DNA from: Actinomycetota bacterium
Lineage (GTDB): Bacteria; Actinomycetota; Thermoleophilia; UBA2241
Length of the DNA: 5,558 nt
Direction: 5' to 3'
NCBI GenBank assembly: GCA_003132645.1
Contig: PKYM01000167.1
Span: 12,290-17,847 of the forward strand
Every line of letters begins with the position of its first letter. The stretch's first letter is position 1. Of the stretch, positions 1 to 5,418 are shown one piece after another. The notes beneath the pieces are model-generated. The model did no database searches. It was not told where the DNA came from and saw only the letters and a list, made by a program, of their open reading frames with translations. A program made the position numbers and the translations under genes.

Positions 1-523
1 CGCCCAGCGTGCCCGACAGCAGCAGCACGTCACTGGCCGTGGCGGCCGCGGCCGACACCTCGTGGTCGACGGCGATCTCGCCAACGCCGGTCGTCGTGAC
101 GTAGAGCCCGTCGGCGGCACCGCGCTGCACGACCTTGGTGTCCCCGGTGACGATCGCCACCGGGACCTCGGCGGCAGCGACAGCCATGCCGGCGCAGATG
201 TCGTGGAGACGAGAGAACTCGAAGCCCTCTTCGATGATGAAGGCGGCGGCGAGACCCAGCGGCCTCGCCGCCGCCGTCGCCAGGTCGTTGACCGTGCCAG
301 CCACCGCCAGCCGCCCTATGTCGCCGCCGGCAAAGAACAGCGGCTGCACGACGTGAGCGTCCGTAGTGAACGCGATGCGGCCCGCTGAGGCCAGCGCGGC
401 GGCGTCGTCGAGGCGCGACAGCACGGGATTGTCGAAATGGGCAAGAAAGACGTCGTGCACGAGGTCGCGGTAGAGTCGACCGCCACTGCCGTGGCCGATC
501 AGGATGCGCTCGCGGTCAGGCAC
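1..523 (-). CDS. hypE: HypE, carbamoyl dehydratase of hydrogenase maturation (partial, C-terminus beyond the left edge)
   Basis: HypE takes a carbamoyl group from HypF onto its C-terminal cysteine and dehydrates it with ATP to a thiocyanate, the source of the CN ligands of the [NiFe] active-site iron. About 174 residues are present, roughly the N-terminal half of a protein usually near 340 residues. Seen: GHGSGGRL at residues 10-17, LDDAA at 38-42, TTD at 53-55, PLFFAGGDIG at 61-70, GTVNDLA at 76-82, FIIEEGF at 95-101 and VTGDTKVV after about residue 124; these are HypE hallmarks of the AIRS/PurM-type ATP-binding half. The C-terminal half and its terminal cysteine motif lie outside the window. 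The GTG at 523 overlaps the hypD stop by 8 bases but has no obvious ribosome-binding site. An in-frame GTG at 571 adds 16 residues and has GAGGG five bases ahead of it, so the start is uncertain; translation is probably coupled to hypD either way. Confidence 0.95.
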   Translation of the reverse strand, partial: MPDRERILIGHGSGGRLYRDLVHDVFLAHFDNPVLSRLDDAAALASAGRIAFTTDAHVVQPLFFAGGDIGRLAVAGTVNDLATAAARPLGLAAAFIIEEGFEFSRLHDICAGMAVAAAEVPVAIVTGDTKVVQRGAADGLYVTTTGVGEIAVDHEVSAAAATASDVLLLSGTLG

Positions 524-1616
524 CGGCGTCGTCTCGTCGGTCGAGACCCCGGTAGCGGAAGTAGGCCGCACAAGAGCCCTCGCTGGAGACCATGCAGGCG
601 CCGACCGGCGTCTCGGGCGTGCAACGGCCAGCGAACAGACCGCACTCGGGAGGGTCGATGAGGCCGCGCAGCACCTCGCCGCAGCGACAGCCGGCCGGCT
701 CCTCGGGCTCCCCCGGGTCGACTGTGAGCCGTTCCTCGGCGGCGTAGGCGCGAAACTCGTCGTTCAGCCGCAGGCCCGATCCCGGGATCTTACCCAGGCC
801 CCGCCAGACGGCGTCGCAGGGCTCGAACACGCGCCCGATGATCTCTTGGGCCACGGCGTTGCCGGCCGCGGTCACCGCCCGCCGATAGCCGATTTCGACC
901 GCCGGTCGCTTCTGGCGGGCCAGCAGCAGCAGTGCCTCGAGCACGTCGTCTGCCTCGAAGCCGGCGACGACGCCGCCGACGCCGTACTCGTCGGCCAGGA
1001 AGCGGTAGCAGTCGCTACCGGTCACGACGCTCACGTGCCCCGGCAAAATGAAGCCGTCGATGCGCGTCTCGCCCGAGTCGAGCAGTGCGCGCAGCGCGCC
1101 GGGCATGGTCTTGTGCAAGCTCAGGACCGAGAAGTTGGCGAGCGCCCGCTGACGAGCGAGAAGCAGGGCGCCGGCGACGGTGGGCGCCGTGGTCTCAAAG
1201 CCGATGCCGACGAGCACGACCTGGCGGTCGGGCTGGGCGGCGGCGATTTCGACCGCATCGATCGGCGAGTAGACGGCGCGCACGTCGGCCCCCGAGGCGC
1301 GCTCACTCGCAAGGCTGCCGCGCGAGCCCGGCACGCGCACGAGATCACCGAAGGTGGCGATGGTGACGCCGGGCAGGCGCGACAGCGCCATCACCCGATC
1401 GAGGTCACCGACGGCGGTCACGCACACGGGACATCCCGGACCCGAAACCAGCCGCATGCCGGCGGGCAACAGCTCGCGCAGGCCGAACCGGGAGATGGCC
1501 ATGGTGTGAGTGCCGCAGACTTCCATGTAGATCGCGCCGCCGTGGGTCGCACTCGCCAAGGCTGCGGCCAGGCGCGCCACGCGAGCAGCGTCGGAGGGGC
1601 GCACGGCTGGCGTCAT
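516..1616 (-). CDS. hypD: HypD, iron-sulfur scaffold for Fe(CN)2CO assembly
   Basis: HypD is a [4Fe-4S] protein that, with HypC, forms the platform on which iron receives its two cyanide ligands and CO. The 366 residues match the usual HypD length (about 370). Seen: MEVCGTHTMAI with C34, SGPGCPVCVT with C62 and C65, GIGFETTAPT at 138-147, LSLHKTMPGAL at 166-175, ILPGHVSVVTG at 190-200 and VAGFE at 217-221, all typical of the family. The C-terminal region holds cysteines at 310, 312, 325, 332, 341 and 349 in the PPEC...CTPE.PVG.CMVSSEG.C context that carries the Fe-S cluster ligands. The ATG at 1616 lies 21 bases past the hypC stop; only a weak AGGCGGG-like sequence about ten bases upstream serves as ribosome-binding site, so it probably depends on hypC translation. 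No key residue appears lost. Confidence 0.98.
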   Translation of the reverse strand: MTPAVRPSDAARVARLAAALASATHGGAIYMEVCGTHTMAISRFGLRELLPAGMRLVSGPGCPVCVTAVGDLDRVMALSRLPGVTIATFGDLVRVPGSRGSLASERASGADVRAVYSPIDAVEIAAAQPDRQVVLVGIGFETTAPTVAGALLLARQRALANFSVLSLHKTMPGALRALLDSGETRIDGFILPGHVSVVTGSDCYRFLADEYGVGGVVAGFEADDVLEALLLLARQKRPAVEIGYRRAVTAAGNAVAQEIIGRVFEPCDAVWRGLGKIPGSGLRLNDEFRAYAAEERLTVDPGEPEEPAGCRCGEVLRGLIDPPECGLFAGRCTPETPVGACMVSSEGSCAAYFRYRGLDRRDDAGA

Positions 1617-1637
1617 GGTCTGGCGACCCGCCTACAC

Positions 1638-1916
1638 TCAGACGGAGGGGTCGTGCGGCCTGCGGTTGTCGGGCTCCGCAGACGGCCCGACCTCGTCGTC
1701 GGCCAGCGCGGCGAGCTCCTCGAACAGCGCGAGGCGTTCGGCGGCGTCGTCGGGCTCGAGCACCGTGATGGCAAAGCCGGCGTGCACGAGCACGAAGTCG
1801 CCTACGCGGGCCTGCGGCACGAGCAGGAGACTCGCCGCCTGGGTCAGGCCTTCCGCTTCGAGCGTGGCCGCGGCGCCGTCGATGGCAGCGACGCGCATGG
1901 GGATCGCGAGGCACAT
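1638..1916 (-). CDS. hypC: HypC, small chaperone of hydrogenase maturation
   Basis: HypC/HupF-type chaperone: it binds HypD, carries the Fe(CN)2CO unit and docks on the precursor of the hydrogenase large subunit. The 92-residue product begins MCLAIP, so Cys2, which becomes N-terminal after methionine removal and is essential in studied HypC proteins, is present. The conserved VGDFVLVHAGFAI stretch with His45 follows at residues 38-50, then an acidic helix (LFEELAALADDE). The last 18 or so residues are polar, proline-containing and probably disordered; they are a lineage-specific tail. The start lies only 3 bases after the hypF stop, and TGGAG at 1926-1930, within the last hypF codons, is a good ribosome-binding site nine bases away. 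The gene is therefore co-transcribed with hypF and hypD. Confidence 0.98.
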   Translation of the reverse strand: MCLAIPMRVAAIDGAAATLEAEGLTQAASLLLVPQARVGDFVLVHAGFAITVLEPDDAAERLALFEELAALADDEVGPSAEPDNRRPHDPSV

Positions 1917-1919
1917 AGA

Positions 1920-4517
1920 CTAACGCTCCAAGGGGTTGGGCGGGTCGTCGAGCAGACCCCGTCTGCGCAACACACTATAGCCCGCCACCACGGCCTGCCC
2001 AAACGAGAGCCCGCCGTCATTGGCCGGCACACGCGCGGCAGAGAGCACGCTGAAGCCGGCGGTCGAAAGGCCGTCCTCGCAGAGGTTGCTGAGCAGGCGA
2101 TTCTGGAAGACCCCGCCCGACAGGGCAACGATGTCGAGGCCCGTCTCGCTCCGCGCCCGCCGGCAAGCCTCGAGCGTGATGGCGGCCACGGTGGCGTGCA
2201 GACGTGAGCCGATCGTAGCAGGCGTGGCGTGGGCTTCGAGGTCAGCGAGCACGCCGTCGAGGAGCGCGGCGAGCCGCACGATGTGCGGCTCGCCGCTCCC
2301 GCCGGCGGCCTCGTCGATCTCGAAGCCGTACGCCGCCGCGCCTGCCGCCGACACCATCTCGAGCTCGATTGCGGCCTGTCCTTCGTAGGTCACCTCGTCG
2401 CGCACGCCGGCCAGCGCCGCGACCGCATCGAACAGCCGTCCGCAGCTCGAGGTGAGGGGCGCGTTCAGACCGGACTGCACCTGTGCCGCCACGGCCGCGA
2501 GCTCCCGATCGGCGATCGCGAAACCTGCCCGCCGAGCCCGCTCGACGCCCTGCGGGCCGAGCAGCGCGAGCAGCCAGCCCGCCGCGACGCGGACCGGACG
2601 AGCCACGGCGAGCGCTCCGCCCGGCAGCGGCAGGTACTCGAGGTGAGCGAAGCGTCGGTAGTGTTCGAGATCGCAAAGCAGGATCTCGCCGCCCCACAGC
2701 GCCCCGTCGGCGCCGTAGCCGAGGCCGTCCTGGCTCACTCCGATGGCCGCGCCCGTGTGTCCGTTCTCGGCAAGACAGGCAGCGACGTGGGCGTGGTGGT
2801 GCTGCACGGCGACCTTCTCGAGCAGCGTCGCGCCGGAGGATCGGTCGCGCGCCGGCGAACGACCTTTGTCGGAGGTCGCTGCCGAGCGCTCATCGGCGAG
2901 TCGCGCGGGGCGTCCGCCAAGGCGCGCGAGAGCGTACTTGGTCGCCAGGTACTCCGGGTGCAGATCGTAGGCGATGACTTCGGGCGTCAGCCGAAAGAGG
3001 TGTTCGTAGAGCGCGATGCTGGCCTCGAAGTGCTCGAGCGTCTCGAGGTTCTCGAGATCGCCGATGTGCTGCGACAGGAACGCGTTGCGGTCGCGGGTAA
3101 GACAGAAGGTATTCTTGAGCTCGGCGCCGCAGGCCAGCACCTGAGGGAGCTCACGGGGCAGCTCGAGCGGAAACGGAGCATAGCCGCGCGAGCGTCTGAC
3201 GAGACGGGCCCGCGAGCGCCGCACGAGCGCCACCGAGTCGTCGTAGCGAGCCGCGATCTGGCGATCGTGCACGAGGTGGTAGTCGGGAATGCCCGCCAGG
3301 CGCTCGACCTCGGCGATGTCGCGCACGATCGGTTCCTCCGCGAGGTTGCCGCTGGTCATCACGAGCGGCCGACCGGCCGCCTCGAGCAGAAGGATGTGTA
3401 ACGGCGTATAGGGCAGCATGGCCCCGAGGTAGCTCTGGCGCACAGCGACCTCGGGACTGATCTCCGCTTCGCCCTCACGGGGGCTGCCCAGCTCGGGTCC
3501 GGGCTCGAAGCCGGCTCCCGCTTCGCGCCACTCCAGCAACACGATGGGGTGCTCGACCGAGGCCAGCAGCGCCCGCTCAGCCGGCGTGGCGCGGCAGTGC
3601 GCGTCGATCGCCTCGAAGTCGGCGAACATGACGGCCAGCGGCTTGTGGGGGCGACGCTTGCGGTCTTTCAGGCGCCGCACCGCCGCACCGTCGGTGGCGT
3701 CGCAGGCGAGATGGAACCCGCCAAGGCCCTTGAGCGCGACGATCGCGCCGGCGCGCAGCAGCCGGGCCGTCTGCGCGATGGGCTCGTAGCCGCCGCTCGC
3801 CAGGACGTCGCGGCCGCCGGCCTCCCGCCCGGGGTCGCGGCCGAGCAGGTCGGCGGCGCGGATGCGCAGGTGGGCGTTCGCAGTCCTCGGGCGCACGTCG
3901 ATCAGCGTCACCTGGGGGCCGCAGACCGGGCAGGCGTTAGGCTCGGCGTGGAACCGCCGGTCGGTCGGCTCCGCGTACTCTTCGCGGCAGGCGGGACACA
4001 TGGCAAAGGAGCGCATGGTGGTGCGCGTGCGGTCGTAGGGCAGATCCTCGATGATGGTGATCCGTGGGCCGCAGTTGGTGCAGTTGGTGAAGGGGTACCG
4101 GTAGCGGCGGTCGGACGGGGCGAGCAGCTCGCGACGGCAGTCGTCGCAGGTGGCGATGTCGGGAGAGACGAGCTGATAGGCCGAGGGGTCGGCGGCGCTC
4201 TCCAGAATGGTAAACGCCGTCGACCCCTCGGCCACGGCGGGCTCATCGTCGAGGGCGGCGATGAAGGCGCGTGGCGGCGTTTCGCGCGGCAACGCCGCGC
4301 GAAACGCCGCCACGCCCTCGGCGCCGCCCTCGATCTGGATCTCGACCCCGGCCGAAGTGTTGCGCACCCAGCCGGTCACCCCGCAGCGCAAGGCCAGATT
4401 GTAGACGAACGGGCGAAAGCCGACCCCCTGCACCACGCCGCTCACCCGCAGGCGGTGAGCACTCGCGCCGCGCCGATCACCCTCCCCGTCGCGAACAGTG
4501 GGCGTCAGGCTTGGCAT
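1920..4517 (-). CDS. hypF: HypF, carbamoyltransferase of hydrogenase maturation
   Basis: HypF converts carbamoyl phosphate and ATP into a carbamoyl adenylate and transfers the carbamoyl group to HypE, starting cyanide-ligand synthesis in the cytoplasm. Domains in order: acylphosphatase-like (about 20-108) with GVVQGVGFRPFV, catalytic-type Arg35 and Asn53; a double zinc finger with cysteines 124/127, 146/149, 174/177 and 196/199, in the family spacing of 18, 24 and 18 residues between pairs; YrdC/Sua5-like (about 246-435) with LKGLGGFHLACDA, KPLAVMFAD and MTSGNLAEEPI; a Kae1-like domain with DLHPEY (518-523), HHHAH (573-577), SGGVFQN (800-806) and PANDGG (831-836). At 865 residues it is about 100 longer than usual; the excess is an 18-residue N-terminal extension plus insertions near 207-245, 331-358 and 531-567. 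The motif normally close to GGD...PWR reads GGALAVARPVR. The ATG at 4517 has only a weak AGG four bases upstream and overlaps a leader ORF. First gene of the hypFCDE operon. Confidence 0.98.
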   Translation of the reverse strand: MPSLTPTVRDGEGDRRGASAHRLRVSGVVQGVGFRPFVYNLALRCGVTGWVRNTSAGVEIQIEGGAEGVAAFRAALPRETPPRAFIAALDDEPAVAEGSTAFTILESAADPSAYQLVSPDIATCDDCRRELLAPSDRRYRYPFTNCTNCGPRITIIEDLPYDRTRTTMRSFAMCPACREEYAEPTDRRFHAEPNACPVCGPQVTLIDVRPRTANAHLRIRAADLLGRDPGREAGGRDVLASGGYEPIAQTARLLRAGAIVALKGLGGFHLACDATDGAAVRRLKDRKRRPHKPLAVMFADFEAIDAHCRATPAERALLASVEHPIVLLEWREAGAGFEPGPELGSPREGEAEISPEVAVRQSYLGAMLPYTPLHILLLEAAGRPLVMTSGNLAEEPIVRDIAEVERLAGIPDYHLVHDRQIAARYDDSVALVRRSRARLVRRSRGYAPFPLELPRELPQVLACGAELKNTFCLTRDRNAFLSQHIGDLENLETLEHFEASIALYEHLFRLTPEVIAYDLHPEYLATKYALARLGGRPARLADERSAATSDKGRSPARDRSSGATLLEKVAVQHHHAHVAACLAENGHTGAAIGVSQDGLGYGADGALWGGEILLCDLEHYRRFAHLEYLPLPGGALAVARPVRVAAGWLLALLGPQGVERARRAGFAIADRELAAVAAQVQSGLNAPLTSSCGRLFDAVAALAGVRDEVTYEGQAAIELEMVSAAGAAAYGFEIDEAAGGSGEPHIVRLAALLDGVLADLEAHATPATIGSRLHATVAAITLEACRRARSETGLDIVALSGGVFQNRLLSNLCEDGLSTAGFSVLSAARVPANDGGLSFGQAVVAGYSVLRRRGLLDDPPNPLER
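4269..4315. repeat. Perfect 22-bp inverted repeat with 3-base loop inside hypF
   Basis: Bases 4269-4290 are the exact reverse complement of 4294-4315, leaving AAC (4291-4293) as the loop; the inner part of the left arm reads GGCGTTTCGCGCGGC. Base pairing breaks at 4268/4316 and resumes for one pair. The repeat encodes HypF residues 68-83 in the acylphosphatase-like domain, where the reading frame, the length and the protein sequence look normal for the family, so it is not an obvious insertion. Transcribed, it would form a very stable hairpin about 200 bases after the hypF start. No T-run follows on either strand, so it is not a canonical intrinsic terminator. The structure is seen directly; any function is unknown. 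Confidence 0.9.
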
Positions 4518-4597
4518 CGGACCTGGCCGGGGTTGCGCCTCAGATTCCTGCTAAACGCCTGGCACCCAATGCCCGCCCCCACGATGAGAATCTTCAC
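4505..4597 (-). CDS. Leader-like small ORF overlapping the hypF start, oxidoreductase N-terminus remnant
   Basis: This 30-residue ORF starts at GTG 4597 (an in-frame ATG lies at 4601-4603, but only one base from the ribosome-binding site) and ends at TGA 4505-4507, 13 bases inside hypF counting the hypF ATG, in a different frame. It is preceded by a perfect AGGAGG seven bases before the GTG, stronger than the site of hypF itself. The product begins VKILIVGAGIG followed by AFSRNLRR, which resembles the first beta-strand, GxGxxG dinucleotide loop and helix of FAD-dependent monooxygenases (typically KILIVGAGIGG.A.A..LRR). The rest of such a protein is missing. It may be a translated leader coupled to hypF, or the stump of a gene deleted when hypF was joined to this promoter region. 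Existence as a functional peptide is inference. Confidence 0.4.
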   Translation of the reverse strand: MKILIVGAGIGCQAFSRNLRRNPGQVRCQA

Positions 4598-4604
4598 GAT
4601 CATC

Positions 4605-4610
4605 CCTCCT
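4605..4610 (-). promoter_or_regulatory. Strong ribosome-binding site of the leader ORF
   Basis: AGGAGG on the minus strand, the full anti-16S match. Its spacing of one base to the ATG at 4603 is too short, whereas the seven bases to the GTG at 4597 are ideal; this decides the GTG start of the leader ORF. It is the best ribosome-binding site for leftward genes in the window and lies about 90 bases upstream of the hypF ATG. Confidence 0.6.
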
Positions 4611-4689
4611 CGGAATCCCACGGGCGCCGGTCGTCCCGAATGCGACGGAAACGGTAACGAACGCGTTGCGAGCCCCCGTAGGACGCCAC

Positions 4690-4715
4690 TGTGGCATGTC
4701 CTGGATTCTGCCACA
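4690..4715. promoter_or_regulatory. Operator-like inverted repeat TGTGGCA-N12-TGCCACA
   Basis: Two perfect 7-base arms, 4690-4696 and 4709-4715, have centres 19 bases apart, close to two helical turns, as expected for a dimeric DNA-binding regulator. The repeat lies in the divergent hypF/hypA intergenic region, about 90 bases ahead of the leader ORF start and 175 bases ahead of hypF. It overlaps the -10 of a possible leftward promoter. It does not match the FNR or NikR consensus I know. Function is inferred only from shape and position. Confidence 0.3.
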
Positions 4716-4734
4716 CCGGCGAACGCTCCGCCAA
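4705..4734 (-). promoter_or_regulatory. Possible sigma70-type promoter for the hypFCDE operon
   Basis: On the minus strand TTGGCG (4734-4729) and CAGAAT (4710-4705) are separated by 18 bases; each matches four of six consensus positions. Transcription would start near 4700, roughly 100 bases before the leader ORF. The match is weak for a GC-rich genome whose promoter preferences are unknown, so this is only a candidate. Confidence 0.2.
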
Positions 4735-4913
4735 TATCGAAAAGCTCAGGGAGTCGAGTGGCGGCGGCTGCCGCCATGTCTACGTGCATCCACCGTCCGC
4801 GCTGCTGCGTGCATGCGATCAACCCCCGCGGCACTGTCCGCTCGCGTTCGACCCTCGCTGACAGCGGCTGGCTCCGCTCGGGGGGTCCTCTCGCAAGCGT
4901 TTGACGTGGCGGC

Positions 4914-4943
4914 TCGACTGTACGCCAGAGCCGCGCGTAAGAT
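4914..4943 (+). promoter_or_regulatory. Possible promoter for hypA
   Basis: TCGACT (4914-4919) and TAAGAT (4938-4943) are 18 bases apart and each matches four of six sigma70 consensus positions. They would start transcription near 4950 and give a leader of about 75 bases. A better -35-like TTGACG lies at 4901-4906 but has no partner at proper spacing. Weak, position-supported candidate. Confidence 0.2.
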
Positions 4944-5010
4944 CAAAATGCGGTCGTGGACGCAAAGAGCGACCGCCCGACGCCGACGAAAGCAGCAATC
5001 GACCAAAGGC

Positions 5011-5017
5011 GAGGAGG
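5011..5017 (+). promoter_or_regulatory. Ribosome-binding site of hypA
   Basis: GAGGAGG ends six bases before the GTG at 5024. This strong site, together with the family-conserved VHEL (normally MHEL) N-terminus right after it, fixes the GTG as the start rather than the upstream in-frame ATG at 4901. Confidence 0.85.
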
Positions 5018-5023
5018 AACGGC

Positions 5024-5377
5024 GTGCACGAACTCGGTATCACTCAGGGCATCGTCGAGCACGTCCGCGAGGCGGCCGCGCAGGCCAATGCGGTCAAGGT
5101 GACAGACGTATACTTCACGATCACGCCGGCGGCCGACTTCACGACCGAGTCGATCGAAATGTACTACGAGATGCTGACCGACGGAGACGAGTTGCTGGAG
5201 GGTGCCGCGCTGCACTTCGCAAGCGCGCCGATCGCGGCGACCTGCCTGTTGTGTGGCGAGGAGTTCCCGACCGAGGCGCCCCAGCCGGTGTGCCCGGTCT
5301 GCGCCTCGCAGCAGGTTCAGTTCGACCCGCGCGAAACGAAGATCAAGCTCACCGACATCGGAATCGACAACGGGTGA
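5024..5377 (+). CDS. hypA: HypA, nickel metallochaperone of hydrogenase maturation
   Basis: HypA binds nickel and, usually with the GTPase HypB, inserts it into the hydrogenase large subunit after the Fe(CN)2CO centre is in place. The 117-residue product has the normal family length. His2 in the opening (GTG-read-as-Met)-His-Glu-Leu is the key nickel ligand and is present. The structural zinc site is the paired CxxC at C74/C77 and C90/C93, within CLLCGEEF and CPVCAS. The central stretch EMYYEMLTDGDELLEGAALHF matches the conserved helix and strand preceding the zinc loop. The GTG start has a strong ribosome-binding site. The gene is divergent from hypFCDE and appears to stand alone: no hypB begins in the 180 bases that follow, and a stem-loop sits just after the stop. 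Nickel could be supplied through a hypB elsewhere in the genome. Confidence 0.97.
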   Translation: MHELGITQGIVEHVREAAAQANAVKVTDVYFTITPAADFTTESIEMYYEMLTDGDELLEGAALHFASAPIAATCLLCGEEFPTEAPQPVCPVCASQQVQFDPRETKIKLTDIGIDNG

Positions 5378-5380
5378 GCG

Positions 5381-5418
5381 CCTGACCACGCCAGCGGGCG
5401 GCCTCTGGCGTGATCAGG
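5381..5418 (+). terminator. Stem-loop just after hypA, possible terminator
   Basis: CCTGACCACGCCAG (5381-5394) pairs with CTGGCGTGATCAGG (5405-5418) over 14 positions with one C-A mismatch, enclosing a 10-base loop. It begins three bases after the hypA stop. The position fits a terminator or an mRNA 3'-end stabiliser, but no T-run follows in the plus direction (TGTGCCTTAGG) or the minus direction, so classic intrinsic termination is not shown. Confidence 0.4.

Larger units (their letters stand above)
4604..5010. other. Divergent intergenic region between the hypF leader and hypA
   Basis: About 400 bases with no convincing protein gene on either strand: the open frames crossing it are low-complexity, start far from any ribosome-binding site and show no family motifs. 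It must hold the regulatory signals for both the leftward operon and hypA. Besides the candidates listed separately, a small 7-bp inverted repeat (TGGCGGC-GGCT-GCCGCCA, 4759-4776) is visible. No tRNA fold, tandem repeat, NikR-type palindrome or good sigma54 element was seen. Confidence 0.6.

Noticed and set aside
504..2207. A 567-codon plus-strand open frame opposite hypD, hypC and the end of hypF
   Set aside because: It is antisense to three unmistakable hyp genes, is rich in Arg, Gly, Ala and His as expected from the reverse of GC-rich codons, and has no family motif or ribosome-binding site.
2229..3401. A 390-codon plus-strand open frame within hypF
   Set aside because: It mirrors the Kae1-like domain of hypF on the other strand and shows no independent coding features.
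4269..4315. Reading the hypF hairpin as an intrinsic terminator
   Set aside because: It lies within an intact, family-typical coding region and no T-run follows on either strand.
4559..4575. TGGCAC-like sequence considered as a sigma54 (-24/-12) promoter ahead of hypA
   Set aside because: The required TTGC-type -12 element is absent at the fixed spacing, and the site lies about 460 bases from hypA inside the leader ORF.
4505..4834. The full 109-codon minus-strand frame upstream of hypF as one protein gene
   Set aside because: The first 77 codons have no ribosome-binding site or family motif; only the last 31 codons follow a strong ribosome-binding site and show a recognisable motif.
3549..4904. 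A 451-codon plus-strand open frame opposite the 5' half of hypF and the intergenic region
   Set aside because: It is a high-GC shadow of hypF with low-complexity translation and no recognisable domain.
4901..5023. N-terminal extension of hypA from the ATG at 4901
   Set aside because: The added 41 residues are Arg-rich without family similarity, whereas the GTG at 5024 has a strong ribosome-binding site and gives the conserved His2 N-terminus.
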